Shown here: positions 33,571-46,800 of the stretch, piece by piece
How the letters are laid out: each line of letters starts with the position of its first letter
Numbering within the stretch: position 1 is the stretch's first letter
NCBI GenBank assembly: GCA_032622095.1
Contig: CP136061.1
Span: 235,307,815-235,371,814, forward strand
Direction of reading: 5' to 3'
DNA: 64,000 nt
Source: Siphonodentalium dalli
Taxonomy: Eukaryota; Mollusca; Scaphopoda; Gadilida; Siphonodentaliidae
Program-made: the position numbers and the translations under genes
Notes under the pieces: generated by a model
What the model saw: the letters and a program-made list of their open reading frames with translations, nothing else
The model's database searches: none
What the model was told of the DNA's origin: nothing

Positions 33571-34689
33571 TAGGCCCTATCTTCTCTGGAAAGTATCTTT
33601 ATTATCAAATTAACAAGTTTTTTTAGTTTCTTTAGAAATTTCTTTCGAATGTTTCTTTTTCTTTTTAGTTTAGTTCTCTATATCGCCAAATTGGCAGACG
33701 ATACTATGCATAATTAAGGTACCCAATGGGTGCACATCACCACCTTCACCATCTGGGAATTTAAATCTGTGTCTAGGACTCCCATAGCAGATGATGAAGA
33801 AGATGAAATTGGTGATGCTAGCCCACTGTGAGGGGTAGCGTCAATTCACCATCTGGGGACCTCATTCTGCAAATGTCTGGCACCATAGTTTGAGGCATGT
33901 ATACTATATATACTTATAAAAGCTATCAACAAAGCCTTAACAAAACAATGTAGTTAATGGACAATATGTAAATAACATCAAAGATAAAAACACAATAATT
34001 TTGAGTTGGAGTGATGGTTTATACATCTGTAGCTCAGATAAATTTATTACATATAAATAAGGCCCTATCAATATTTTGTATATTTATTTACATATTCACA
34101 ATTTATTGTCAGGTAAACAAAATAGTTTTATTATTGGGGAAAAATATGAACACACACACAACCCCATCACAAGCACAACCCTATTGCTGGCTGGGGATCA
34201 TTTAGACACTGAGGTGCTGATATATTTTTACGGATGAAGTTTCCACATCTTTACAACTCTTTATTAACAAAACTTCTATTACAAAACTGTGGATTTTAAA
34301 TTAACAGTATATCCCATGGCCATCAGTTCTGGTTCAGTTATTGCCTATAATGCATTATTTAAAGTATTTGTTGAATAAGGGATGCCAATAAATATTTCAT
34401 ATGTAAATACCTGTTTGCTGGCCTCATAAAAATAATGTCACATAATGTAACATAAATGTAAATATCTGCCTCCCTCATTACTTTGAATAAGAAATTCCCT
34501 GATAAAGAACCATTTTGTTTATCTGGAAAAAGCTAACAATTTATTAAAATAAGAACAGTGTCAGATAAAAATTGTCTGAATGGAGTTCCTTTCAGTGGAA
34601 TTCATCTGAGCACAATCGCTGGTGCAGAACATTTGGTCAAACTTGCTGCATACGAGGACGATTAATGAAGATGTATTGGCAGTGGACTG

Positions 34690-35300
34690 AGCGAATGCTG
34701 CCTCACTGATTCATGATTGATATCATTGATAGTACATGTATATCTTATACTGAGATATGATTGGGGTAATTTATGCTATGAGTTTCTCTTATAATGATAT
34801 ATGATTGATGATACTCTTGGTAAATGCATTTCTTATACTGATTCATGATTGATGACATTCATGGCACATGCTTCTTGTACTCTGAGATATGACTGATGAT
34901 ACATGCATATCTTATGCCGATATGATTGGTGTCACTCATGGTAAATGCATTTCTTATACTGAGACATGATTGACGACAGTTATGGCACATGCTTCTCTTA
35001 CATGTATTCTGAGATATGACTAATGCTACGTACATATCTTATACTGACATATGATTGATGTCACTCATGCTACATGCATACATTATACATAACTTCTAAG
35101 ATAGGATTGATGTCACTCATGCTACATTATACATAACTTCTACTAAGATAGGATTGCATATCTTATACATGTACTTAGAAACAAATGATGTCACTCATGT
35201 TATTTGCATGAATTATACTAAGAAATGATTGGTGTCATTCGTGCTACATGCATTTCTTACACTGAGATATGATTGATGTCACTGATGGTGCATGCACGTC
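34690..35300. repeat. Degenerate minisatellite, units about 55-65 bp
   Basis: Recurring TGATTGATGTCACTCATG with GCTACATGCAT and TTCTTATACTGAGATATG, about ten diverged units. No coding potential. Confidence 0.75.
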
Positions 35301-35821
35301 AAACTATTGGATGGAGTATTAAGATAACAGTAAAACTTCATTTCACAGCAGTACAGGTCTTCAATCTTATTCTTACATGTATTATATTATTATACATTAT
35401 TATAATATATTGGATATTCACATTTTTGCAGATTGACAATATTTGAGGAAGACTAACTAAATCCACTTCTTTTATAAGGTATATTCTATTCAAAAAGAAT
35501 AAATTTGAGTCAACAAATATTGCAAAATATTCTAAGAACCTAGTATGTGAAACAACATGGTGTTCAAAATGAAAATGAGTAAATGGCTTAAGCATTTTAT
35601 TTACTTTAGTTTATGATTTAATATTATCATCCGTTACTCATATTATTTCTATAGTTGCATATTCTGCATTGAATAGTCTGATATTGCGCAATGAATTGTT
35701 GGATGTAGGTACACTATCCTATTATATACCAATACAAAATGCAGAATTATAATGTCCAGCAAGAAATTTCAAGTTACTGGCATACAGTAGATTTAAAAAA
35801 AATTATGGTGTTCAACATAAA

Positions 35822-35987
35822 TTAGCAGATGACAGTACGACGAAAAGATATTACAAGTGCTGAAAGATTCATATTCATTGATGGAAAATGTTCAGATAAT
35901 AAGTTCAACAAACGTTTGTTGAACTTATTATCTGAACAATTCCTATGAAAACTATTCATCAATGAGTATTTAGTATAGAAATGGTTC
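35822..35987. mobile_element. TTAA-type miniature element (family 1), left-truncated
   Basis: Contains the family hairpin (GATAATAAGTTCAACAAACG paired with GTTTGTTGAACTTATTATC) and right end GAGTATTTAGTATAGAAATG. No TTAA at the right edge (GGTTCAA), so a mutated copy. Confidence 0.65.
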
Positions 35988-35989
35988 AA

Positions 35990-36570
35990 AACTCATGGTA
36001 TGAGTATGATCCAGAGAGTAGCTGTATGTAGGCAATGCCCCTACGTGAATGTTCAAATAATAAATACAATGAATTTAACAGCCTCAATACTAGCACTACT
36101 TACTCAATGATAAACATAATAATTAGAGACACACGATTAAAACAAATAAATTAAATGCAAGCAGAGAACATATATAGGTACAAATGTCTTTCAATAAGTG
36201 TGAGGTTTCATAAATGAGTGCAATATGTTTAGCAAAGTAATAAACTAAAACATCAATAAAACATGAATACCGTTACAGGTAAATTTTGTGTTTGAATGAG
36301 ATGGCTCCTGGAATCTAATATTCTTTGATTTTATTTTGTGGTCAGGACAACACTTTTCCAAAACATGAAATGATTACAGACAGGAAGAAAATCATACGTA
36401 TGGATAGGGGTCCAAGCCAATCCACTGTCAGGAGACTCAGAAAATCACGGGTGAGTGTCAAACTAATGTCACTGAGGAAAAGTACTGTAAAGATCCACTG
36501 TCCGATTTGACGCCCCTTAATTACTATTTCTTGGCTTTGGAAGTGAAAAATATGTTTTGAGCAGAAGTTA
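35990..36570. other. Intergenic, nothing recognised
   Basis: AT-rich; an open frame at 36325-36510 has no recognisable feature. No repeats except the fragment of the ATTACTATTT repeat at 36510. Confidence 0.45.
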
Positions 36571-36573
36571 CCT

Positions 36574-36700
36574 TTAACCCTTTCATGATGGGACCTGCGC
36601 TGGTGCTGCATTAAAGATCCTGTGCCATTGCATTCTCTAATTTATGTGAGTCTCCCATAGGGAGATATGGGCTATTGACAGGTTACGATTTGCCATGGCT
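36574..36700. mobile_element. TTAA-type miniature element (family 2), right end missing
   Basis: Left end TTAACCCTTTCATGATGGGA with GCGCTGGTGCTGCATTAAAG; the matching right end is not found nearby. Same family as 37075-37328 and 46011-46275. Confidence 0.55.
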
Positions 36701-37074
36701 TCGGTGATCGGAAATTATTTTTGGATGAAAATTATCGTTAGAAACAAAATTGACAGTATCTTATGATAGTATGTGTGCGGACATATTTCTGAATCAGAAA
36801 CTCTGTTTTATTTATGAAAATGAACAAGTGATAACACAAAGCAGACAGTACATGCTAGTAAATGTGTGTTTACATTTGTGATGACACATGTTTGCAAATT
36901 CCAATTTGATCTAGGAATCACCATACATGTATACGGAATTTCTCAACCATACTCGCTTGTCATTCAAACTGATGTGAAAAACAATCATATATGACATGTT
37001 TTGGTAACAATTATACTGTATTTGGTACTGTTGTGAGTATTAAGTATTTATTAGTAATTAACTAATTTTGATCT

Positions 37075-37328
37075 TTAACTCTTTCATGGTGGGAGCTGCA
37101 CTGTTGCAGCATTAAAGACCCTGTGTCAGTGCATTCTCTTATATATGCGAGTCTTCCATAGGGAGCCTTGCATACCTAAAAGAATCCACTGGCTTACAAT
37201 ATCAAGTAAAATATTGTTAGGCCAATGCATTCTATTTTATATGTGAGGCGCCCTATGGGCATATATAAGATAATGCATCAACAAGGTTTTCACTAAATTT
37301 CAGGAAGCAACAGTCATGAAAGGGTTAA
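37075..37328. mobile_element. TTAA-type miniature element (family 2), 254 bp
   Basis: TTAACTCTTTCATGGTGGGA at the left and CAGTCATGAAAGGGTTAA at the right. The interior holds TGCATTCTCTTATATATGCG and related palindromic pieces. TTAA on both sides. Noncoding. Confidence 0.8.
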
Positions 37329-37329
37329 C

Positions 37330-38090
37330 AATGACAATAAGCTCAATTCTCAAACCACAGAACCACCAGGCTCCTATTGACAGTGACCCTAGATTTGGTT
37401 GTTTTTATTGACAAATAACATTAGGCCATGCAAAGTAAATTTTCTATTTCTCTGGCCAAACATTTTGAAAACCATATGCGTGGGCTGTATTTACTTTTAT
37501 ATTTTATTTCTGGGGCAGACACCAACAAAGCATTTCACCTCTGCATCGGCTATCTCTGGGTTTAATAATAAAACTAATGTCAGTTCCCCGTGGCCATTAT
37601 TACCCATACAGCCCATAGAAGTTAGTTGATAGATTCCAAGCATTTATATCGACAAAAATCACACAATAATGTATCATTGACACATGTTTTACTGAGTTTG
37701 CAGCCGCAATACATTGTAGTTACCAATTACAGTTTAAAGGAATTGGAAATTGGAATTGGAAAACAGGTCTGTTTGATCACACTTGTCTAAAAATAAATGT
37801 ACCACAGTTATATCGTACCGATCAAGAATTATCCCGACAGTTTGAACGTGAATAATAATGTTGCATGCATGGTGTTTTAGGAACATGCACGTGGGCCTGA
37901 GAAACGGGACTTTGGCTTTGCATGGCCTTATTTGAAAAGTGAATTAGTGAAACCTGTCCAATGTATAATGAAAAGAGGTAAGTAAAAGTAAGACAGTAGA
38001 GGAAGATGTATAGGTTGTAAAAGAGAAGAGGGAGATGAAATGCTTGCAGTTATTAACCACATTGGGGTATTCATGGTAAAGATCAGGCCG
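37330..38090. other. Intergenic, nothing recognised
   Basis: No repeat or coding signal that I can support. Confidence 0.45.
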
Positions 38091-38097
38091 GAAAATA

Positions 38098-38480
38098 TGG
38101 TGCTGGACATTTGCAGAATGAGGTCCCCAGAGGGTGAATTTAGCAGGTTAGCATAACTAAATTCACCCACTGGGGACCTCATTCTGCATCCGCCATGAGA
38201 GACCTAGACTCAAGATTTAAGTTCCCAGATGGTGAAGATGGTGATGTGCACCCATTGGTACCTTGATTATGCATTACGTTATCTGCAAATTTGGGAAATA
38301 AAAGAATCTTTCCAAAAAAGGTTATAAAGAAACTAAAAACTTGTTATTTTGATAATGATACTTTCCAGAGAAGATGAAGCCCAAGCAGAATGAGGTCCCC
38401 AGAAGGTGAATTTAGTGATAGTAGCCCACTGTGCTGGGTAGCGTAACTAAATTCACCCTCTGGGGACCTCATTCTGCAAA
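38098..38480. repeat. Foldback repeat family, copies 2 and 3
   Basis: Two paired-arm copies: 38117-38186 (GAGGTCCCCAGAGGGTGAAT against ATTCACCCACTGGGGACCTC) and 38390-38472 (GAGGTCCCCAGAAGGTGAAT against ATTCACCCTCTGGGGACCTC). The DNA between copies is an inverted relative of the DNA at 33680-33780 (CCATTGGTACC against GGTACCCAATGG), so the two clusters at 33.4-33.9 and 38.1-38.5 kb are inverted duplicates. Confidence 0.7.
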
Positions 38481-38559
38481 TGTCTGGCACCATATTTGCA
38501 GGCCTGTTAAAGATCCTGTAACCAAAACAGACTAACAGATTCACAGCATACAAATACAA

Positions 38560-39470
38560 TGTATACCAATATTAAGTGATGCTGATATCAAAATAAAGAG
38601 TCTCTAGATGAGAAAGAAGTTTCTAAGCAACAATTATTTTAACATAATTAGTGCACAGAAACAATGTTATCAGTTATCTTCCCATGACAAGTGATGTCAT
38701 ATATGGAGTCAAGTATTCAAATCCTGTTTCAACAGTGCCAACATTTATTATTGCACATAATGAAATTCTTTTTTCTTTTCATGACATCAAAAACTATGGG
38801 ATAATTCATGAATATTTTCTTTCAACCAGGAAAGTGATCTGAAAAAATAAGGATATCAAAGAAGCAAACTTAACAAAATTTACAATATGGGGCTATATAC
38901 AAAAGTGAAGATGATACATGTGCATGGTCATTATACGGCTGTATGTAGTGACCCAATTTGGGAGCAACTTCAAGAGAGAATTAAGAATACCCAGCTGAAA
39001 TAACACTGGTTGGGAAAGGTTTTAAGGAAAATTATGCAGTAACTACTTCAGTTCATATACCTGTTCTAAAACTGGAAACATGTGGTAAGAACGACAACAA
39101 ATGATAGGAGGAAAATTATTATGAATATGATGGCTGTTACTGGTGAATGTAGTTTAGCAGTTTTGGTTTAGGATGCCAATTATTACATTTTGAGAACAAG
39201 TCTGAATTGTTGAACACAATCATGGTGAAAATAAAAGCACTATAAAATGAGACATGGTGGTGGAAAGTATTTCATCTCCATTTATAGCTGTCATTAGAAT
39301 AGAGCATTTATTTCTAATTAGAGCATTTATTTCTAATTATGTGGTTGCTTTAAAACTAATATATAAAAGTAAAATAAAAAAGATAAAAGCACTAGAGGTG
39401 TAGAAAAATAGCGTGTAGAATAGATGAGAGTAATATATAATGTGGAAGCAGCACCGGGTAGGTTGAATTA
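38560..39470. other. Intergenic, nothing recognised
   Basis: AT-rich, no repeat or gene visible. Confidence 0.5.
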
Positions 39471-39474
39471 TAAG

Positions 39475-39843
39475 TAACCCTTTCTTTACTAAATGGATTC
39501 TCTGATCAGTTATAAAGTTATACATTGGAAGGGTCTATAATCATCTGGAGGGATGTTCATGAGATATAAGCAGACATTAGATAATACAAGTGCCAAAGGA
39601 TTCATATCCATTGGTGAGACATATACATACAATAAATTCAACAAATGGTATATGTTCGTTGAACTTATTATCTGAACATTTCCTAAGGGAACTAACTACT
39701 TGTCAAATATGAGCAGATGACAGACAATAGAAATTGCAGAAGGAATCCTATTCATTGGTTGGAAATGTTCAGATAATAAGTTAGTGAACAGTTCTACTGG
39801 GGATAACTTCTCGTCAATGGGTATTTAGTAAAGAAAGGGATAA
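39475..39843. mobile_element. TTAA-type miniature element (family 1)
   Basis: Left TAACCCTTTCTTTACTAAAT and right ATTTAGTAAAGAAAGGGATA are inverted repeats; flanking TTAA mutated (GTAA, GATA). Interior contains GATATAAGCAGAC, GTTGAACTTATTATCTGAAC and a second diverged half. Noncoding. Confidence 0.75.
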
Positions 39844-40389
39844 AGATATAATACATATAGTATGGCTAAGCAGTGAACTATAGTGCCAGTCAGGTTACTT
39901 GTACAATGTTTTATTTCAATTGGAACTATTATAGTTCTTTGACGCTGAATTAAAATAATTATCTGAAAAGAAATCCATGGACTATCTGATGATATGTCTT
40001 GGATTTACTCAAACCCTGTAACTTTCAACTGGTTGAGTTGAGTAGTTTCTTGATATCCATTGATTCATTGGGTAGAGATGTTCTAGTAATACATTAACAA
40101 ACTGCTTCTCATCTGACGTTAGCTTATGTCATCTAAGAATCCCTATATATGAAGAATGAACTATTCCATTCATTGTATACTTCTAGAAATGGAATGGTAA
40201 AATCCATTCAGATGTCTGTACTTGACTGGCAATCTACCTCTTAGAATGAATAAATAACAATAACAACAACAATGCATAATTAGATAGGAGGGGGTGATAA
40301 ATATATATGTACATATGTTCATGGAATAGTTGCCTTTGAATGACTAGGATGAAGTATATTACAGATGAATCATGATATGCAAACACGGA
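39844..40389. other. 3' flank of IAP copy 2
   Basis: On the minus strand the first AATAAA-type signal I see after the stop is at about 39914-39909, some 480 bases downstream, which would give a 3' UTR of roughly half a kilobase. Otherwise unremarkable. Confidence 0.35.
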
Positions 40390-40823
40390 CTATGATAGGT
40401 GGACATTGACTGTGCTGGAGATATCTTTCCGACACATTGGACAGGGATTACCATCTGCTATTACCTGTGCCGAACATGTCTGACAGCAGGCAAGGTGTCC
40501 ACATGGTAACAAAACCGTAGCAACTTGATTGTCCCTACACACTTTACACTCTAACTGTGATTTTAGTGAATTGTTCTCTTCATTAAGACTGGAATTGGTA
40601 GCACTTCTCAACTGTTCTTTCTCTCTCCCCATATCACCTATGAGCTTTCTCATTTGCTCCATTTGTTCTTTCATCTGATCCATTTCGCTTGACTTCCTGT
40701 CAGCTATGTCTCTCAGGAGGTTGACCTCATGCTCCTTTGTCTCAGCTGCATCTTTCCACAGACAGACATCTGTTTCGAGTTTACTGTTATCAGTTTTGAG
40801 TTTCGAGATATCCTCAGAGGCTT
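40390..40823 (-). CDS. IAP copy 2 exon 7: coiled coil and RING
   Basis: 434 bases from acceptor TTGTTATTACAG to TAG at 40392-40390. Residues 486-575 continue the coiled coil (many Met, Glu, Lys). RING from Cys577: CKVC, then 11 residues to CGH, C-x2-C, 10 residues, C-x2-C; the family usually has about 6 residues in the last spacer. Ends TVNVHLS like other IAPs. An in-frame extension upstream of 40823 is intronic. Confidence 0.95.
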
Positions 40824-43800
40824 CTGTAATAACAAAAGAGAACATGAGTATAGAAAGACAAAACAAATCAATTAGGACAACTGCATGATTTACAATCACA
40901 ACTATCACATTATAGACCATTCCTTCCCTGACCTATTCTTCACAAGACTGATAAATAGTGAACGGTTCACCTTAAAACACTAAATGTAATTCGTATCAGG
41001 TGTGAGACTCTCTAGGTTGTTTGTTTATTAGGGGTTTTATGCTGATTTCAGCAGTTATGGTCATATGATGATGATGATGATGTCAGTTTTCATGGGGAGA
41101 TAAACCACACAGCAGGTTGACCCTTTCTATACTAAATACTCATTGATGAGTAGTTATTTATCCCTTAGGAAATGTTCAGATAATAAGTTCAACAAACGAC
41201 CATATCTGTTGAACTTATTATCTGAACATTTCCCTCTAATAAACAGGACACCTTCGGCTCTTTTATTATCTGTCATCTGCTTATTTTTCCAGATTAATAA
41301 TGGACCATTCTAATGTGTACTTTTATGACTGAGTGAGAGAATCTGTTCAGTATAGAATGGGTTAATTTAACTGGGAAATAACTCAAAAGCATGTGGAAAT
41401 CTCTGGACCTCTCCACCCCCAGTAAGAAAAATCACAAACTTCTCTTATTACTAAATTTTTTATACAGTACCCATGGTATAGCAGCTCATATCCGGCTGAC
41501 AGAAGCCAGCTTCGGGCAGTTTATGACTATAATCGTGGAAAGCATGAGTTACTGCTGAACTGCTATTGAGTGTGATCACAAAATTAAATTGCATTGACCA
41601 TCAAAATTTGATTTATTTCTTTCAATAGGCCAATGTTATAATATTACACAGTTTATTTGCTAAATATATTCACCCATGGATATGACGTAAATGACATGCT
41701 CACCATCAAAGGGTTAAAGCATTAAAGTATCACTTTCTTCTCGAGCTACAGTAGTTTATTTCAGACATCTCTTGCTATTTTTGCAGTTGAATTTATGGCA
41801 AGTACCATCCTGACTGTAATCTGTCTCAATAAATCACAGACTCACTATTTCCTATACACAGTCTATGTTAACCCATTGATAACTAATTTCCTGCCATGAG
41901 TAGTTACTTGGTTTTTAGATTCATTTGGATGAATGTTCAGGTAGTATGTTCAGCAAAGAGCCTTAAAGGGACTCACTATCATCAACAAATAGATGTAAAA
42001 ATAGATTGATTCCCATTTTTAACGATGGTCTATCTCTTCCCTGAACTTTATGTACAGAATCATGTACATAACACAATAACTTTGAGTCAGAAATCCAGTC
42101 AACAAGACCTTCTATCACTTGGAACATTTTTTACTAAATATTTTTCCCATGAATTGGGACAGAAAATGTGGCTATTTTTAGAACAGTGTGTTCATTCTTA
42201 AAGTGTCGTTGATGAGTAGTTCCCATGGGAAATATTCAGATAACAAATGATTGTTGAACATATTATCTAAACATTTCTCTCAATAAATGAGGCTCCTTCT
42301 GCACTTTTATTTATCTGTTGTCTGCTTTTATCATCTTAACATTCCTTGAAATGAATAATAAACCATTCCGATTTACACTTTGTAACTGAATGGGAGAATC
42401 CATTTAGTGTAGAAATGGTTAACTGAAAATCTATATTGAGCACTTTTAAGTGAAATATGTGTAACACCAGATGTTTCTCTTGTCATATTTATGGAACAAT
42501 AAAGCTACATGCGTTCAAAATAAGATTCTTAAAAAGTTTCTTGTTGGAGCTAGAACATCTTTAATAACTCTCCAAAACTAAAGTGATGTGAAACACTCTG
42601 GTAGGGTGATCAAATAGAACTGGAGGATAATCATGTTCAAAGTAGCTATTTTTTTTACAAATCTTAAATCCAAACTGACAACACACATCTTCATATTATA
42701 TATTAATTAAATTCAGTGACTCTTGATGGCAAAATCTTTTCTTACTTTATCGCCCAAATTGAAAAGTAAATATTTACAATTGATCGTAGTTCAGATGACG
42801 TTTTCTATGGAGTTGTACAGTCGATTTGCTTGAGATTTTCGGCGATGTAGTAGAATGCTACATTCCTCCAGTTGGCATAGAGCCTGAATACTAACAGTTT
42901 AATGCACCCGAACAAGTCCATAATATGTCTTTAAGATTTTGCATGTTAAAACTATTGTTATGCAAACAGTGGAATTACGGATAAAATTCCAATGACATAC
43001 CAAAGTTAAATCAAAACTTGATGGTAAATGTAGGAAAAGGAAAAAGCATTGAAAAATATTATGAAAATCATATTCAAACTAAAATAAATGAACTTACTAC
43101 ACAATTAGCAATGTTTGTTGACAATGAATTCAACCCGTGAAATTTAGTTTTTGGAGAAGTATCAATAAGGAATATAAGAACAAAGATTATCTATTTCTCC
43201 GTGTTCTTCTTAGAGCTGATGTTTTACAGACTTTTATATTTTTTGCACATTTACCCCACTGCGATTAGATGGACTCTATAGAATCTCTACAAATGAATTC
43301 AATGGAATTTCAGAGAGAGTAGTTAAACGCGAATTGCCCGGGATGGTCGAAAAGATAAAGTAATCTTCTCCTTCACTCCACAATGGGATTTATCTGACCG
43401 CTGAGTGGCAGAATGAAAATTTATCTTTTATCCATGTTCTTCTTAGTGTCTTAGTGGTGATGTATTTACAAATGTTTATAATTGTTTAACACTTTTTACC
43501 ATTTTTTCTTACATTCTTTAACAATTTTATAATTTTTATAATTTTTAATGTGTTAAGCCAATGCATTCTCTTATATATGCGAGGCGACCTATGGTCGACT
43601 CGCATATATAAGAGAATGCATTGGCACAGGGCCCTTCTGTTGGGTAAAGGGTTAACAGTTTTTGTTGAACTTATTAGCTAGACTCTACATAGTATCTCTA
43701 CAAATGAATTCAATGGGACTTCTCTAACTGTTGTGTGCTTCATTGATGCGAATACCCCCCCCCCCCCCCCCAACAAATGAGAAATAAACCATTATGTTGT

Positions 43801-46800
43801 AAACTTTTATAACTGAGAGGGAGAATCTATTCAGCAATCAGAGACATTAACTCTTTCTATACTGAATGCATGGAATGATCTATTATTCATCAGGAAGGGT
43901 GTTCAGAAAATATAAGCAGACAATAGACAGGCACACAGATAACATAAGTGCAAAAGGAATACTATACTTATGGTTGCTTGTTGAACTTATTTTCTGAACA
44001 TGAACTAAAGGAACTACTCATCAATGAGTATCTAGTAAGGGTTAATGCAATAGACAGTTGTTTTGTTATTTTAACTTGTCTTTCTCCAATCTTCTATCAG
44101 CGCCAGTACATTTTACAGTAGCTTATGATTTTTGTCAAACTAGTTTGTGAAGGGTTACCCATTTTATGCTTTGTTTGACTTATGAAGTGGACTCTGTAGA
44201 TGTTAATGTGTTTCCTTTTTAGTTATTATAAATTCTGTTTCATTTCAGTTAGCCCTTTCTTTGGGATTTTCAGGAAATATAAGCAGACGACAGAGAGAAA
44301 AAAAGATATTGATGTTGAACTGATTATCTGAACATTTCCTAAGGGAACTACTCATCAATGACTCTCTAGTAAACAAAGGGTTATATAACAGTTTGCTTTC
44401 TGTTATTCCAGATAACTGGAGTCTTCGTATTTGTGTCTAAAAGTTGAGTTTATGAGCAGTCAAAGAGCAAGGTGAAATGTGGAAGGCATCTATTTATTAT
44501 TCAGAGACAGAAATCTGATTGGTTGTTAGCTGCTGTAGATATCAGCAGTACGCAAATGATTGGCTGAATATCTGTGTGGCGAATGACAACCTTGGTAATG
44601 ACAACTATTTGTAAATATTGTACATATGTTCGTAAACTCTATTTAATGCTAATTCATGATTTAGTCATTAAAGCATTCAGAGGAATGAAAACCAGTGGCA
44701 TTTTATAACAGACTTTAGAATATATTGAGTTTGTTCATTAGTTATACTGAGTGAGACATTAAGGTTGTGTCTGGTCACAGGCGAAGTAATACAATATTCA
44801 TCAATACTTGTTCATAATCCTATTGTTTCGACACACTTTCTCATCATTTCCACTTATATAGACTTTTAATTATATATACCTGATTCAGGTATTGTTATAT
44901 CAGCGAATTTCATCGACTCATAATTGTTGAAATTTGTTTTCTGTTATTCCTATGGAGTCTTCAAGTAATTATATTATGTGTCTATAAAGTTGAGTTTATC
45001 AGTAGCCAAAGATCATGGTTAATAGGTGGAAGGCATCTCAGGCCTGCAGGGTTCAAAGTCATGTGTAACCTATTTTTCATTCGCCTGGTTTGTGGTTAGC
45101 TAACACACACCATAGGTTAGCAGGACAGTTACACAAACTGTTATAATCACTGCAACTGGTAAAATTAACTACAGATGGGCAACTCATTGAACTACCATAA
45201 TGAATTTGAATGTCTCATTTTTGGGACTTGATTAAGCAAAAGTTAAGGTGAGAATTAGTTATCAGGAGACCTGCATTTATAAAACTTTGGCATGACCTGT
45301 TTTTCATTCGCGGCATTTTCATTTTAGATCAACTTCAGGCGAACTGAACGGTCATTTGCATCAAATTTGCAGGCCTGCATATATTGATTATTCAGAGCCA
45401 GAAATCTGATTGGTTGTTAGCTGATAAAGATATCAGCAGCATGCAAATGATTAGCTGAATATTTGTGTGGAGGAATGGAATCCAGTGGCATATATTTCAG
45501 ACAGAGGAATATAATGAGTCTGTACTTTAGTTATACTGAATGTGACAATCAGGTTATATCTGGTATCGGATATATTTAACGAATAACTCTTGTGGCATGT
45601 TATAGTATATTGTCTTCAAACTTTTCAGTTATAACTCATAAACGTAATCTAAACAAGAGCTATTTCTTATAATTTAATCCCAGTATTGTTAAAAACGTTT
45701 CCCTGATATATTTCCATAAACTAGGTCAGTTCTTTGCATGCAATAATTATGACTTGGGAACAAACACCTGTTAATCATGCCATAAATTGCACAGAAACTT
45801 CAATTTCATTGGTCAGTGAATTGAAATCAACAACGCTAGTGTCTTTCCAAACATGTTTGAGGCTGCTGTATGAAACAGTTCAGCCACAATGTGCTTTGTG
45901 GAATCCTATTAAATCACAGAAAACAACATTCCATTAGAATTATCAAAACTTTGATGAATAGTTTGTAGAGGAGACTTATATTTAGAAGAACAAGTTCAGT
46001 TCATGACAAATTAACCCTTTGATGATGGGAGCTGCGCTGGTGCAGCATTAAAACCCTGTGCCAGTGCATTCTCTTATATATGCGAGTCTCCCATAGGGAG
46101 CCTCGCATATATAAGAGAATGCACTGGCTTTATAAGATCAAGATAAATATTGTTAGGCCAATGCATTCTGTTATATATGTGAGGTGCCCTATGGGCAACT
46201 CGCAAATATATAAGAGAATGCATTGGCACAGGGTTTTCACTAAATTTAGGGAAGCTCCAGTCATGAAAGGGTTAAGGAAAGGATTTATTTTGCAATCGTA
46301 GTATTCTTGTTTAACAGGCCCATTGTTGAATCTAATGAGGGTCAGAAGTTTCAGAAATATGCATGTGTTCACCATTTGACACTACTCTACCTGACAGCAC
46401 AAACCTTGATTGTCAGTTGTATAGTGAAGATACACTGCATAATATTGAACCTGTTGCCACAATATTAAACCTTTCTATACTAAATACTCATTGATGAGTA
46501 GTTATCACTTAGGAAATGTTCAGAACATTTACCTCTGATGAATATGATTTCTTCTGTACTTCTATTATCTGCTAATTTTTTCTGAAAACCCCTCCAGATG
46601 AATAAAAGACCATTCAAATGTATACTTTTATGACTGATTGGGAGAATCCATTTAGTATAGAAAGTGTTAGTAGAGTTATATACAAATAAATAAGTATGAA
46701 CTGTAAGTTGAACTGTCAGGCCTGTCATTTCGAAGAGTAGAGGAGTGTTGTACACCTGAATTGTTTCCAGAATGCAAATGCCTGCATTACTTAAAGTCTT

